The notes: generated by a model from the letters alone, not told the origin. Positions 17,154 through 25,264 are shown, counted from the stretch's first letter. The stretch: DNA of 64,000 nucleotides from Faecalimonas sp. (GCA_020024645.1 JAHHTN010000001.1:46022-110021), one strand, 5' to 3'. Made by a program: numbers and translations.

Positions 17154-18965
17154 TTAGTTGTATTTTTTTCTTCTCTTTTCGCTCATTGGTAATGATTGCT
17201 CGTTTTTAACAAGTTCTATCGGTTTACCTGTTACGTTAGAGATTAATTCAACGTTAGTTGCTTTTACATTTGGATTCCATTTCTTTTCTGGTTTTTTCAC
17301 TTCTTCACCAGCCATTGCTGTTTTAAGCATTGCAAGAGCACGAATTGCATCTTCATGACAAAGAGTATTGCAAGCAAGAACCTCGTTTTCGATACCTGCT
17401 TCAGATTTATTATTATCAATCATATTTGTCATGTATTTGTTACCAACTACCAAAGCACCTTGAACAGCACAGAAAGATAACCCTACAACTGGAACACCTC
17501 TCATACCAATTTGTTCATGATGACTTGCAAAGTCGATGTGGTTGTTACCAAAACCTTCTGTTGTGATAAATGCACCATCTACATCAAGCGCTTCTACCAT
17601 CATACCTACACGTTTAGATACATAGAACTTTTCAGCATTAATCTGTGGACTTCCTACGAAAATAACTCCACATAAGTCAATTTCTTCATCATGAAGTGCT
17701 TCAAGTACTAATGGTTCTCTCCAGTAATGTCTTGACATTTCTTTTGATGCAGGTCCAATACAAGTAAGTGCATGGATACATCCATCTAACACTTCAAGTG
17801 GAGATACCATTACAGGTACATTTCCTAAATCTACGTTTGGTTTCGCACCAAGTACACCTACAGGTTCTACAGGAAGAATCAAGTTATCGTGCATAGCACC
17901 TTGTCCCATGATTTCTTTTACAATAACAACTTTTTTCTTTCCAGGTCTTCTGTACTGATTAAACTCTTCTGTTTCCACTACTAAAGATTCATCTAATTTC
18001 TTTAATGCTGTTCTGATTTCCTGTGTAATCATGTCTGTTGCTGTATGAGCAGCTAAAGGACCCGGTCTCTCCATGTTTGTTCCTTCTTTAATAACTACTT
18101 CTGTTTTAATGAAGATTTCACCTTCTTCTGGTGCTCCTGGACGTCCCCACATAATATTTTCATCTAAATATCCTTCAGATGAGCCGAATTCACCAATCTG
18201 AACCCCATTAGCATCTGTACCTGTTACCATCATAACAACGCCATCAAGAACTCTTGTTGCTCCCGAACCAATTTCATCGTCTCCATCTTTTGTAGCGATT
18301 GGCTGAACATCCATAATTGTTTCTGAATATGTGTGATATTCTGCTGGTGTAATAACATCAATTTTTAAACTATTTACTAGTTCTTGAGATGCTACTGCCT
18401 CTTCTTCAATTCCTTCTCTGATGTAAAGAGTTGTTCCTTCAATTTTTGTTTCAGGTCCTCTCTTTACTTCTGTAATTTTGAAGTGCTTTCTTGTTAAGCT
18501 TCTGATTAATTTTGGCTCTTGTTCTTTAACTTCAGCTCCCGCCGGAATTTCTACTGCTTTTGCTGTACCTGTACCTACATTCATAGGTAATTCAATCTGA
18601 ATATCTTTTCCTTCACCAATGTGAATTTTCAACACTCCACCATTTGCTTTTGCTGCCACTGGTGCTACTTTTGCCGCCACTTCTGCTGGCGCTTCATTCA
18701 TTTCTTCAGCAACTGTCTGAATCGCATCAATTACATCACGTGTAATCGGTGTAAGTGAGTCGCAAGTTTTTGTTAATTTCGCACCTAAGATCTCTTCAAT
18801 TGTTAATACCCCATCTAAGTTTAATAAACCTGAGTCTACCAAATCATCAAAAATCGCTGGGTCCTCTAAGTTCTCTGGTCCAATTATAATGCCTTCTTCT
18901 GCTCTGCAACACAATACTGCAGGATCTTTTGCATGTTCTTTCGCTGTTTCAGCTGTAATTGACAT
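17154..18965 (-). CDS. prdA: D-proline reductase proprotein PrdA (pyruvoyl subunit precursor)
   Basis: 603-residue precursor of two subunits of D-proline reductase. Start ATG at 18965 behind AAGGAGG (the frame is open eight codons further). Three parts are visible: an N-terminal domain (about 1-130), a middle domain (about 150-400) and a C-terminal domain. The cleavage point is Thr401-Cys402 (codon 17760-17762) in HALTCIGPASKE; in Clostridium sticklandii such a cysteine becomes the catalytic pyruvoyl group. Each of the three parts has a separate paralogue nearby (19034-19417, prdD, prdE). Confidence 0.95.
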   Translation of the reverse strand: MSITAETAKEHAKDPAVLCCRAEEGIIIGPENLEDPAIFDDLVDSGLLNLDGVLTIEEILGAKLTKTCDSLTPITRDVIDAIQTVAEEMNEAPAEVAAKVAPVAAKANGGVLKIHIGEGKDIQIELPMNVGTGTAKAVEIPAGAEVKEQEPKLIRSLTRKHFKITEVKRGPETKIEGTTLYIREGIEEEAVASQELVNSLKIDVITPAEYHTYSETIMDVQPIATKDGDDEIGSGATRVLDGVVMMVTGTDANGVQIGEFGSSEGYLDENIMWGRPGAPEEGEIFIKTEVVIKEGTNMERPGPLAAHTATDMITQEIRTALKKLDESLVVETEEFNQYRRPGKKKVVIVKEIMGQGAMHDNLILPVEPVGVLGAKPNVDLGNVPVMVSPLEVLDGCIHALTCIGPASKEMSRHYWREPLVLEALHDEEIDLCGVIFVGSPQINAEKFYVSKRVGMMVEALDVDGAFITTEGFGNNHIDFASHHEQIGMRGVPVVGLSFCAVQGALVVGNKYMTNMIDNNKSEAGIENEVLACNTLCHEDAIRALAMLKTAMAGEEVKKPEKKWNPNVKATNVELISNVTGKPIELVKNEQSLPMSEKRRKKYN

Positions 18966-19010
18966 ATCTTTTCCTCCTTGTTTAATCAAGTTTCATCATT
19001 TATATATTCT

Positions 19011-19026
19011 AATCACTTTCGTGATT
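19011..19026 (-). other. small hairpin upstream of prdA
   Basis: AATCAC/GTGATT around TTTC, in the 68-nt gap between the PrdA N-domain-like gene and prdA. No U-run follows. Possibly an mRNA-stabilising 5' structure for prdA. Confidence 0.35.
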
Positions 19027-19033
19027 GTAATAC

Positions 19034-19417
19034 CTATAGTGGAAGTTCAAGATAAATATCTTTTCCTTCTTTAATGGAAATAATAATTGTATTTCCATCT
19101 TGTTCTGTTGTCTCAGTTTGTACTTCCTGTATTTTTTCTTCAACTGGTTCTTCTTTCTTAGTAAGTTTCACCACTCCGCCTACTATATCTTCTGTAACAG
19201 GTGTAAATGCATCACAGTCCTTTGCCACCTTCACTCCAATAACTTGTCCAATTGTCAAAGTCTTATCCAAAGTAAATAAATTAGAACTTACCATATCATC
19301 TAAAAACATTGGATGTTCCAAATGTTCTACTGCTATTTCCGTTCCCGCTGTTATTTTGATTGCAAAAACTGCTGGTCTGTCTGCGTATTCTTTTATATTT
19401 TCATTTGTGATTAACAT
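19034..19417 (-). CDS. free-standing PrdA N-domain-like protein
   Basis: 127 residues, clearly related to the first 130 residues of PrdA: PAVFAIKITAGTEIAVEHLE versus PAVLCCRAEEGIIIGPENLE; TLTIGQVIGVKVAKDCDAFT versus VLTIEEILGAKLTKTCDSLT; and the end SIKEGKDIYLELPL versus HIGEGKDIQIELPM. A shared Cys (in DCDAFTP) is conserved. An acidic linker lies in between (KKEEPVEEKIQEVQTETTEQ). It lies between prdC and prdA, where other clostridia often have the regulator gene prdR. The function is unknown; with PrdD and PrdE it completes a set of split PrdA paralogues. Confidence 0.75.
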   Translation of the reverse strand: MLITNENIKEYADRPAVFAIKITAGTEIAVEHLEHPMFLDDMVSSNLFTLDKTLTIGQVIGVKVAKDCDAFTPVTEDIVGGVVKLTKKEEPVEEKIQEVQTETTEQDGNTIIISIKEGKDIYLELPL

Positions 19418-19435
19418 ATCTAGTTCCCCCTCTCC

Positions 19436-20752
19436 TTAAATATCCTGCTCTACTTGTTTAGAAACAGTCAAATATCTATATAATGGGTGACCGATTGTTC
19501 TCATCACATGATCTGTTTGATGAAGTACTTTTAAGTTCATTTTTGGTGCTGAACCCATAACCGTATTTGAACAATCTGAACAATTACCAATAATAATATA
19601 TTCACATTTATCCTTTTTAAACTGCATACTATTTTTAACCTGTCCAGGACAATTACCAGGTCTTTCACATTTCAATGCACCACTCTTCATCTCTTGAGCT
19701 TGCTTACATCTTGCTATTGAAACAACTTTTGTGTTCATTTTTTCAGCGAGATCACGCATACGCGCTTCGTCCCCACCACAAGCACAGACTAAGACACCCA
19801 TCGTTGCACCATGTAAGTCTGGGAATTCTATTGTCACAATAATTCCACCTGTTGTTTTTGTAATAGGTGCTTCTAATGTTGTTGCTTTTCCAGTAAAAGG
19901 ACCACCCATAATGATTTCGCCATATTCTCCATCAATTCCACCAGCTCTTTCAATCAACTCTTCCACACTAGTTCCAACTGGAACATCTTTAAATACATGT
20001 GGTGTATTACCACCATTCAACTTACCAATTACTGTTAAGTTTTTGCTGAAGCAAGGTTTTCTTTCTTCAATCGCCTCTGTAATTCTTGCTAAAGTCTCTA
20101 CATTAATTACAATTGATTTCGCTACAGAAGGAAGTTCTTCTGGTTTTAATTCAATGCCAAGACATTCTCTTACGACCGCTCTTTCTTCTCCCATCGGATA
20201 AATGTCTGGAAGTAAATGAATAGAAATCGCTTCTTCATCTTTTAATGTTTCTTTTAATATCTTAACTGCTTTTTCATTTTTCTTCTTAATAGCAAAAATT
20301 GCTTTTGCCGCATTAGAAATCTCCATTGTATATTTCACACCACGAACAACTTTGTCACATTCTTCTTCAATTTGTTGAATATTATGGCGTAGTCCCGGTT
20401 CACATTCTGCAGCATTGATAAGAATATATCCACCTTGTAAATCTGTTCCAATCTTTACACCTGTCGGGAATCCTGCCCCTCCCATACCAACGATACCAGC
20501 AGCCTTAATCATTTCAAGTTTGCTACCTTCTTCAATCTTCTCAAATTCTTCACTTTGCACTTCATCTGGCTTAATAACAATTCTGTCCTCTAAAACATCT
20601 TCGACTTCACCATAAACACTTGAAAAGATATTTGCTCCAAGCCCTGTAGGTGTTGCAATTAATGTTCCTTTTTTGACTTTATCACCACTTTTTACAATGG
20701 CCTGACAAGGTGCACCTACGTGTTGTCTCAATAGAATCTGCACATTTTTCAT
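19436..20752 (-). CDS. prdC: proline reductase-associated electron transfer protein PrdC
   Basis: 438-residue RnfC-like protein thought to pass electrons to proline reductase. The start is the ATG at 20752 behind AAAGGAG; the frame stays open to 20926 but runs into the tRNA-Sec gene, so the extension is artefactual. It has an N-terminal barrel-sandwich segment (ILLRQHVGAPCQAIVKSGDK), the nucleotide/FMN-binding-like GIVGMGGAGFPTGVK, and cysteines near the C-terminus (CERPGNCPGQ; GNCSDCSNT). Some clostridial PrdC proteins contain Sec; there is no in-frame TGA here. First gene of the minus-strand prd operon. Confidence 0.9.
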   Translation of the reverse strand: MKNVQILLRQHVGAPCQAIVKSGDKVKKGTLIATPTGLGANIFSSVYGEVEDVLEDRIVIKPDEVQSEEFEKIEEGSKLEMIKAAGIVGMGGAGFPTGVKIGTDLQGGYILINAAECEPGLRHNIQQIEEECDKVVRGVKYTMEISNAAKAIFAIKKKNEKAVKILKETLKDEEAISIHLLPDIYPMGEERAVVRECLGIELKPEELPSVAKSIVINVETLARITEAIEERKPCFSKNLTVIGKLNGGNTPHVFKDVPVGTSVEELIERAGGIDGEYGEIIMGGPFTGKATTLEAPITKTTGGIIVTIEFPDLHGATMGVLVCACGGDEARMRDLAEKMNTKVVSIARCKQAQEMKSGALKCERPGNCPGQVKNSMQFKKDKCEYIIIGNCSDCSNTVMGSAPKMNLKVLHQTDHVMRTIGHPLYRYLTVSKQVEQDI

Positions 20753-20783
20753 TACCCATTCTCCTTTTACCTTTATAAAAATT

Positions 20784-20806
20784 TTACAGAACATAATGTT
20801 CTGTAA
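20784..20806. promoter_or_regulatory. perfect 23-bp palindrome between selC and prdC
   Basis: TTACAGAACAT, one central base, then ATGTTCTGTAA. On the minus strand it is followed by AATTTTTAT, so it could terminate the tRNA-Sec transcript or attenuate prdC. Its symmetry also fits a dimeric repressor operator, for example for the TetR-family protein at 22349-22936. The two readings cannot be separated from sequence alone. Confidence 0.55.
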
Positions 20807-20872
20807 TCTGTTATCTTCTATGATGTTGTATTCACTTTCAATACTTCGTATTATTTTTAACATTCTTTCTTT

Positions 20873-20970
20873 TGGCGAAGGCATGTGGGAATCGAACCCA
20901 CCCAGGACGCTCTTAACGCCCAACACTAGTTTTGAAGACTAGGAGGCACACCAGTTACCCATCTACCCTC
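20873..20970 (-). tRNA. selC: tRNA-Sec (anticodon TCA)
   Basis: About 98 nt including an encoded CCA (20873-20875). The 5' end is at 20970 (GAGGGTAG). The anticodon loop CTTCAAA gives TCA within stem CTAGT/ACTAG-like sequence. The extra-long variable arm (GGGCG/CGTCC) and the T arm GTGGG-TTCGATT-CCCAC are typical. The acceptor pairs GAGGGTA with TGCCTTC, including G-U pairs; the eighth pair looks mismatched (G-A), which is odd for the usual 8-bp bacterial tRNA-Sec acceptor. It reads UGA in prdB, grdA, grdB and selD. Confidence 0.93.
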
Positions 20971-20988
20971 ACATCATTTTATATTTTT

Positions 20989-21017
20989 AGACTACCATAA
21001 TTCGACCTATATTTCAA
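20989..21017 (-). promoter_or_regulatory. promoter of tRNA-Sec
   Basis: TTGAAA (21012-21017), 17-bp spacer, TAGTCT (20989-20994) on the minus strand, about 18 nt before the mature tRNA 5' end. The same transcript could extend into prdC if the palindrome at 20784-20806 does not stop it. Confidence 0.6.
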
Positions 21018-21061
21018 GTTATTTTTTGCTTTTTTAATATTTTTACTCTAACAAATAACCG

Positions 21062-21090
21062 TTGACTTTTAAAGGGTTTTCACGCATAAT
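21062..21090 (+). promoter_or_regulatory. promoter of prdF-tetR and long 5' leader
   Basis: TTGACT (21062-21067), 17-bp spacer, CATAAT (21085-21090). Transcription from about 21097 leaves a leader of some 205 nt before prdF. The leader holds a tandem 12-nt direct repeat (ACTAGAATACGG/ACTAGAACGCGG, 21114-21137), long T-runs and a GAATAC/GTATTC hairpin (21227-21232/21240-21245). Nothing else was seen in this 330-base gap. The repeat may be a regulator site. Confidence 0.55.
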
Positions 21091-21302
21091 GTCCTTATAG
21101 AATTGAACTCAATACTAGAATACGGACTAGAACGCGGTCTATTTGTTATTTTTTTATCGTTTTCACTCGTGTTTTTTGTTTTTTTCCATAATATTTCTTA
21201 TTGGAAAGTTATCAATTCTTTTCATAGAATACAGTTATCGTATTCCATATATAGTTTTTTCTATAATTAATTTATATTATGCATTTATAAGGAGGAACGG
21301 AT

Positions 21303-22334
21303 ATGTCATTAAATCCAACACTTAACAAAGAGCGATTTGAAGCTGCCTTTACTGTAGTTGATTCACATACAGTAGGCGAATTTACACGAATTGTATTATC
21401 AGGTTTTCCTGAATTAGAAGGAAACACTATGATGGAGCGCAAAAATTTTCTTGTAGAGCACTGCGATGATTACAGAACAGCATTGATGCTTGAACCAAGA
21501 GGACACCACGATATGTTTGGAGCTATTTTAACCGAACCTATTAGTGAAGAAGCTGACCTCGGTGTTATTTTCATGGACACAGGCGGATACTTAAATATGT
21601 GTGGACACGGAACAATCGGTTCTGCAACTGTTGCCGTTGAAACAGGTCTTGTTCCTGTAACCGAGCCATACACAGAAGTAGTATTGGAAGCTCCGGCTGG
21701 AATCATCCGCACAAAAGTAAAAGTTGAGAACGGAAAAGCAGTAGAAGTTACTTTAACGAATGTACCTGCTTTTTTATATAAAGATAATCTTTCTGTAGAA
21801 ATTGATGGTGTCACAATCCCTTATTGTATTTCTTTTGGCGGAAGTTTCTTTGCATTAGTAGATGCTGCTAAATTAGGATATAATATTGGACCTTCTGCAG
21901 TACCTGCTCTTCAAACATTGGGAATGAAGATGCTTGAAAAGATTAATAAAGAAATCTCTATTCAACATCCTACACTCGATATCACTACAGTCGATCTCGT
22001 AGAATTTTACGGTCCAACACCAAATCCTGAAAAGGCAGATATGAGAAATGTTGTTATATTCGGAGAAGCCCAAGCTGACCGCTCTCCTTGCGGAACTGGT
22101 ACAAGTGCTAAACTTGCAACGCTTTATGCTTGGAATGAAATCAAAATCGGAGAAGAATTCCGTTACGAATCTTTCACAGGTTCTGTATTTAAGGGTGTAA
22201 TTAAGGACGAAACATCTGTAGGTGAGTTCAAAGCAGTTATTCCACAAATTACCGGAAGCGCATATATTACTGGTATAGGAACCTATGTAATTGATCCAAC
22301 AGACCCATTAAAATATGGTTTTTCAATCGGTTAA
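21303..22334 (+). CDS. prdF: proline racemase
   Basis: Cofactor-independent racemase that converts L-proline to D-proline, the substrate of proline reductase. 343 residues, with both catalytic cysteines: Cys100 in NMCGHGTIGS and Cys263 in DRSPCGTGTSAK. The second motif favours proline or hydroxyproline racemase over 3-hydroxyproline dehydratase, which has Thr there. ATG behind AAGGAGG. Transcribed away from the other prd genes and followed after 14 nt by a TetR-type gene. Confidence 0.95.
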   Translation: MSLNPTLNKERFEAAFTVVDSHTVGEFTRIVLSGFPELEGNTMMERKNFLVEHCDDYRTALMLEPRGHHDMFGAILTEPISEEADLGVIFMDTGGYLNMCGHGTIGSATVAVETGLVPVTEPYTEVVLEAPAGIIRTKVKVENGKAVEVTLTNVPAFLYKDNLSVEIDGVTIPYCISFGGSFFALVDAAKLGYNIGPSAVPALQTLGMKMLEKINKEISIQHPTLDITTVDLVEFYGPTPNPEKADMRNVVIFGEAQADRSPCGTGTSAKLATLYAWNEIKIGEEFRYESFTGSVFKGVIKDETSVGEFKAVIPQITGSAYITGIGTYVIDPTDPLKYGFSIG

Positions 22335-22348
22335 GGAGGTTTAGGCAA

Positions 22349-22936
22349 GTGCCACGCAAACGCCAATCTCCAAAAAGCAGAATAGTTAAAGCAGCATGGA
22401 ATCTTTTTTACAAAAATGGTTATGAAGAAACTACCATAAATGATATTATTACTGCTTCTAAAACATCAAAAGGAACATTTTATCACTATTTTAAAGGGAA
22501 AGATGCTCTTTTAAGTTCTCTTTCTTACCTTCTTGATGACAAATACGAAGAACTAACAGCAATAATCAATCCAAACTTATCGGCGTATGATAAACTGCTT
22601 TTTTTAAATCATGAATTATTTTATATGATCGAAACAAGTATCGATGTGAATTTGCTTGCTTATTTATATTCTTCCCAGTTGGTCACAAAAGATACAAAAT
22701 CTTTGCTAGATAAAAAACGCTATTATTTCACATGGATTACCGAAATCATTGAAGATGCATTGAACAAAAGTGAATTTCACCCCTCAAACAGTGTATCTGA
22801 TTTAGTAAAACTTTATACAATGTATGAACGATCTCTTCTTTACGATTGGGCTCTTTGCAAAGGAAAATATTCACTTACAGAGTATAGTGATCGACTTCTC
22901 CCTCATGTTTTAGACAGATTCAAAGAAGAGATATAA
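22349..22936 (+). CDS. TetR/AcrR-family transcriptional regulator
   Basis: 195 residues. N-terminal helix-turn-helix: RIVKAAWNLFYKNGYEETTI, NDIITASKTSKGTFYHYFKG, the TetR_N pattern. The C-terminal ligand/dimer domain is all-helical and not recognisable. GTG start nine bases behind AAGGAGG, directly after prdF, so it is co-transcribed with the racemase. The usual proline-responsive regulator PrdR is not in the cluster, so this protein is a candidate regulator of prd genes (inference). Confidence 0.85.
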   Translation: MPRKRQSPKSRIVKAAWNLFYKNGYEETTINDIITASKTSKGTFYHYFKGKDALLSSLSYLLDDKYEELTAIINPNLSAYDKLLFLNHELFYMIETSIDVNLLAYLYSSQLVTKDTKSLLDKKRYYFTWITEIIEDALNKSEFHPSNSVSDLVKLYTMYERSLLYDWALCKGKYSLTEYSDRLLPHVLDRFKEEI

Positions 22937-22942
22937 AAAGCA

Positions 22943-22986
22943 CCCCATAAGTAGACACGATAAACGTACCATGCCTACTTATGGGG
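22943..22986 (+). terminator. terminator after prdF-tetR
   Basis: CCCCATAAGTAG (22943-22954) pairs exactly with CTACTTATGGGG (22975-22986); 20-nt loop, then TATTTCTAATT. It separates the plus-strand pair from the convergent MATE gene and may serve both strands. Confidence 0.7.
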
Positions 22987-22995
22987 TATTTCTAA

Positions 22996-24321
22996 TTACA
23001 ATTTGATTTTTTCTTTCATTCCTTTTTCTACTCTATATTTAATTATCATTGTCCCTATACACAGTAATAACTGAACAACTGGATACGCCATCCATACACC
23101 AGTCATTTTAAATGCCACAGCTAATATCTGTAAGAATAACGGTAACAATAAACATGGTTCTATATATACTAAAATAGTAGAAATAATATGGTTTCCTGTT
23201 GCATAAAAGTAAGAACAAGTTAGACGTGCAATTCCTAAAGTTCCAAATGCTAAAGACGTAAATCGAATTGCTTGCACACAAGGCTCTCTAAGCCCCTCAT
23301 GTATTCCAAATAATTTCGCAAGTGCTCCTGCATACATATATACCAATACAGTAAAGCATGTAGACGAAATAATTGATATCCATAATGCATGTCGATACAA
23401 CCAAGATACTTCCTTTTCTTTCTTTGCACCATAATAAAAAGAAAATAGTGGCTGAACCCCATCTCCAATGCCCTGTAATAGTAATTGAATTGTGGATAAT
23501 ACATAAGATACTACCGAAAAAATCGTTACTGCCGTATTCCCCCCATAAGCAATACATTTCCAATTTGTAAACAAAATTACTAAAGAAGGAACCAACACTT
23601 GTCCAAACGGTGAAATCCCTATATGAATAATCTTTTTCATTTCTGAAAAACGAAATTGAATATTTTTTTTACAAAACAATTCTCTTTGTTTTTTCCATAA
23701 AAATAATAAACTACAACATGCAACAACTGCTTGTGCAATAATCGTAGCCAATCCAGCTCCACGAAGTCCCATTCTTAACTTAAAAACAAGATAATAATCT
23801 AAAATAATATTAGTAACCAATCCTGTACTCATTAAGGCAGTTGCACTTATCGTATTTCCTTGATTTCTTATCAACGGATTCAATCCATTTCCAATCATGG
23901 GAAAAATACCACCACACAAAATAATCACGATGTATTGTCGACATAAATTTTCTAACTCTCTATTTGCTCCCAAGAAAGATAACAATTGTGGCAAGAATAA
24001 TAGCAATAGCAACGATAAACTAATTCCTGCAATAAATAATAATATAATCCCTATTAAACACGTGCGCTTCGCTTCCTCATATCTTTCGCTTCCCATATAA
24101 GTAGACATCAAAACCGCACTTCCAACTCCCAAACCAACAGCTGTAGCGTTCAAAATACATTGTAATGGCCATACTAAATTAATTGCTCCAAGTGCTACAT
24201 CTCCTGCTGCATTTCCTACAAATAATCCATCTATTATTGCATAAAAGCCACTTAATAGCATTGCCAACATCGATGGAATAATATATTGAAATAGTTGTTT
24301 CTTCAATACTTCTGCCCTCAT
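22996..24321 (-). CDS. MATE-family multidrug efflux transporter
   Basis: 441-residue membrane protein with about twelve hydrophobic segments in two similar halves, as in Na+- or H+-driven MATE exporters. N-terminal MLSGFYAIIDGLFVGNAAGD and VGLGVGSAVLMSTYMGSE are characteristic; so is GIGDGVQPLFSFYYGAKKEK in the second half. It follows a MerR-type gene and is read from a promoter with a 19-bp spacer, the signature of activation by a MerR protein. The substrate is unknown. Confidence 0.9.
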   Translation of the reverse strand: MRAEVLKKQLFQYIIPSMLAMLLSGFYAIIDGLFVGNAAGDVALGAINLVWPLQCILNATAVGLGVGSAVLMSTYMGSERYEEAKRTCLIGIILLFIAGISLSLLLLLFLPQLLSFLGANRELENLCRQYIVIILCGGIFPMIGNGLNPLIRNQGNTISATALMSTGLVTNIILDYYLVFKLRMGLRGAGLATIIAQAVVACCSLLFLWKKQRELFCKKNIQFRFSEMKKIIHIGISPFGQVLVPSLVILFTNWKCIAYGGNTAVTIFSVVSYVLSTIQLLLQGIGDGVQPLFSFYYGAKKEKEVSWLYRHALWISIISSTCFTVLVYMYAGALAKLFGIHEGLREPCVQAIRFTSLAFGTLGIARLTCSYFYATGNHIISTILVYIEPCLLLPLFLQILAVAFKMTGVWMAYPVVQLLLCIGTMIIKYRVEKGMKEKIKL

Positions 24322-24340
24322 AATTTCATCACCGTTTTGA

Positions 24341-24371
24341 AGTGTAAACCCTCGTCTAAGACTAGAGTCAA
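24341..24371 (-). promoter_or_regulatory. MerR-type promoter with 19-bp spacer for the MATE gene
   Basis: TTGACT (24366-24371), 19-bp spacer, TACACT (24341-24346) on the minus strand. The spacer contains an imperfect dyad (CTAGTCT/AGACGAG). Over-long spacers of 19-20 bp with a central dyad are the hallmark of MerR-activated promoters. The -35 box overlaps the last codons of the merR gene. The leader before the MATE start is only about a dozen bases. Confidence 0.75.
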
Positions 24372-25162
24372 GAAAAATCTTGATTTTTTATCGGCAAATA
24401 AATTTCCGCAAAATAATTCGTTTCATCTGTATATGCTGTTAGCGGAATTTCATGCACATAAACAATATCATCGCAAACCATATGACGTTGTTTTGCAAAA
24501 TCAAGAATTTTTTTAATATCTTTTTTTTGCAATGTCATGTCAGATAACTGAACTACTGTATAAATACATAAACCAAGATTTAAAGGAGTACACTTCTCCC
24601 ATGATATTCCAAATTCTTTCATAATACTTTGTTCCATCGTGATATAAAGATTTTGCATATTTCCACTTTGCATATTGTAGGTAGAATAAAGATGGCTCAT
24701 TACAAACTGATCTTTTGTCAAATCTACAATTTGAGATTTCATAATTTCTTCTTTCTCACTTCCATGAGTGAATATCCAAGTCTTAGGAAATTCTTTTATT
24801 TTCACTCCTTGGCAGGATTCAATTATTTCATATGCCCCTTCAATATATTCAATTTTTTTTATCAATTGACGTTCAAATCTAATTCTTTGTTGCGCTTTTT
24901 TCCTCTTTTCTTCCAATAATTCTCTCATATTTTCTTTTTTTCCCGTCTGAAGAATAGAAACAATATCTGCAATAGAAATATCTAATTCTCGATAATAAAT
25001 AACATCTAACAATTCTAAAATATTATACATGCTAAATATACGATAGTTGTTCTTTTCATCTTTTTTAGGATGCACCAATCCCTTTTTTTCATAAAAGCGA
25101 ATTGCATCCACACCGATTCTTAGCATCGTTGCAATTTCCCCAATAGTATATGTTTGTTTCAT
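24368..25162 (-). CDS. MerR-family transcriptional regulator
   Basis: 264 residues. N-terminal winged helix (YTIGEIATMLRIGVDAIRFY, EKKGLVHPKKDEKNNYRIFS), a coiled-coil dimerisation helix (about residues 78-115) and a C-terminal domain of the GyrI-like/BmrR-type effector-binding length ending in an EIYLPI motif. This is the BmrR kind of drug-sensing activator. Immediately upstream of the MATE exporter, whose promoter starts within its 3' end. Probable local activator of efflux. Confidence 0.85.
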   Translation of the reverse strand: MKQTYTIGEIATMLRIGVDAIRFYEKKGLVHPKKDEKNNYRIFSMYNILELLDVIYYRELDISIADIVSILQTGKKENMRELLEEKRKKAQQRIRFERQLIKKIEYIEGAYEIIESCQGVKIKEFPKTWIFTHGSEKEEIMKSQIVDLTKDQFVMSHLYSTYNMQSGNMQNLYITMEQSIMKEFGISWEKCTPLNLGLCIYTVVQLSDMTLQKKDIKKILDFAKQRHMVCDDIVYVHEIPLTAYTDETNYFAEIYLPIKNQDFS

Positions 25163-25228
25163 CTCTCGCTAATCCTCTTTCATACGTATTATATTATCTT
25201 TTAGAAATTAATACTTAGTATACACAAA

Positions 25229-25254
25229 AAGTGCTCATTCGAAAATGAGCACTT
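25229..25254 (-). terminator. terminator of the glycine reductase operon
   Basis: AAGTGCTCATT/AATGAGCACTT (25229-25239 and 25244-25254) with a 4-nt loop and a T-run on the minus strand, 10 nt after the last grd-operon gene. Confidence 0.85.
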
Positions 25255-25264
25255 AAAATTTGTT

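Noticed and set aside
20753-20926. 58-codon N-terminal extension of prdC
   Set aside because: It runs into the tRNA-Sec gene and the palindrome; the ATG at 20752 has a good ribosome-binding site and matches the family N-terminus.
19418-21302. Sigma-54 (-24/-12) promoter upstream of prdC, prdA or prdF
   Set aside because: No TGGCA-N-TTGC-type element was found; sigma-A-like boxes explain the region better.
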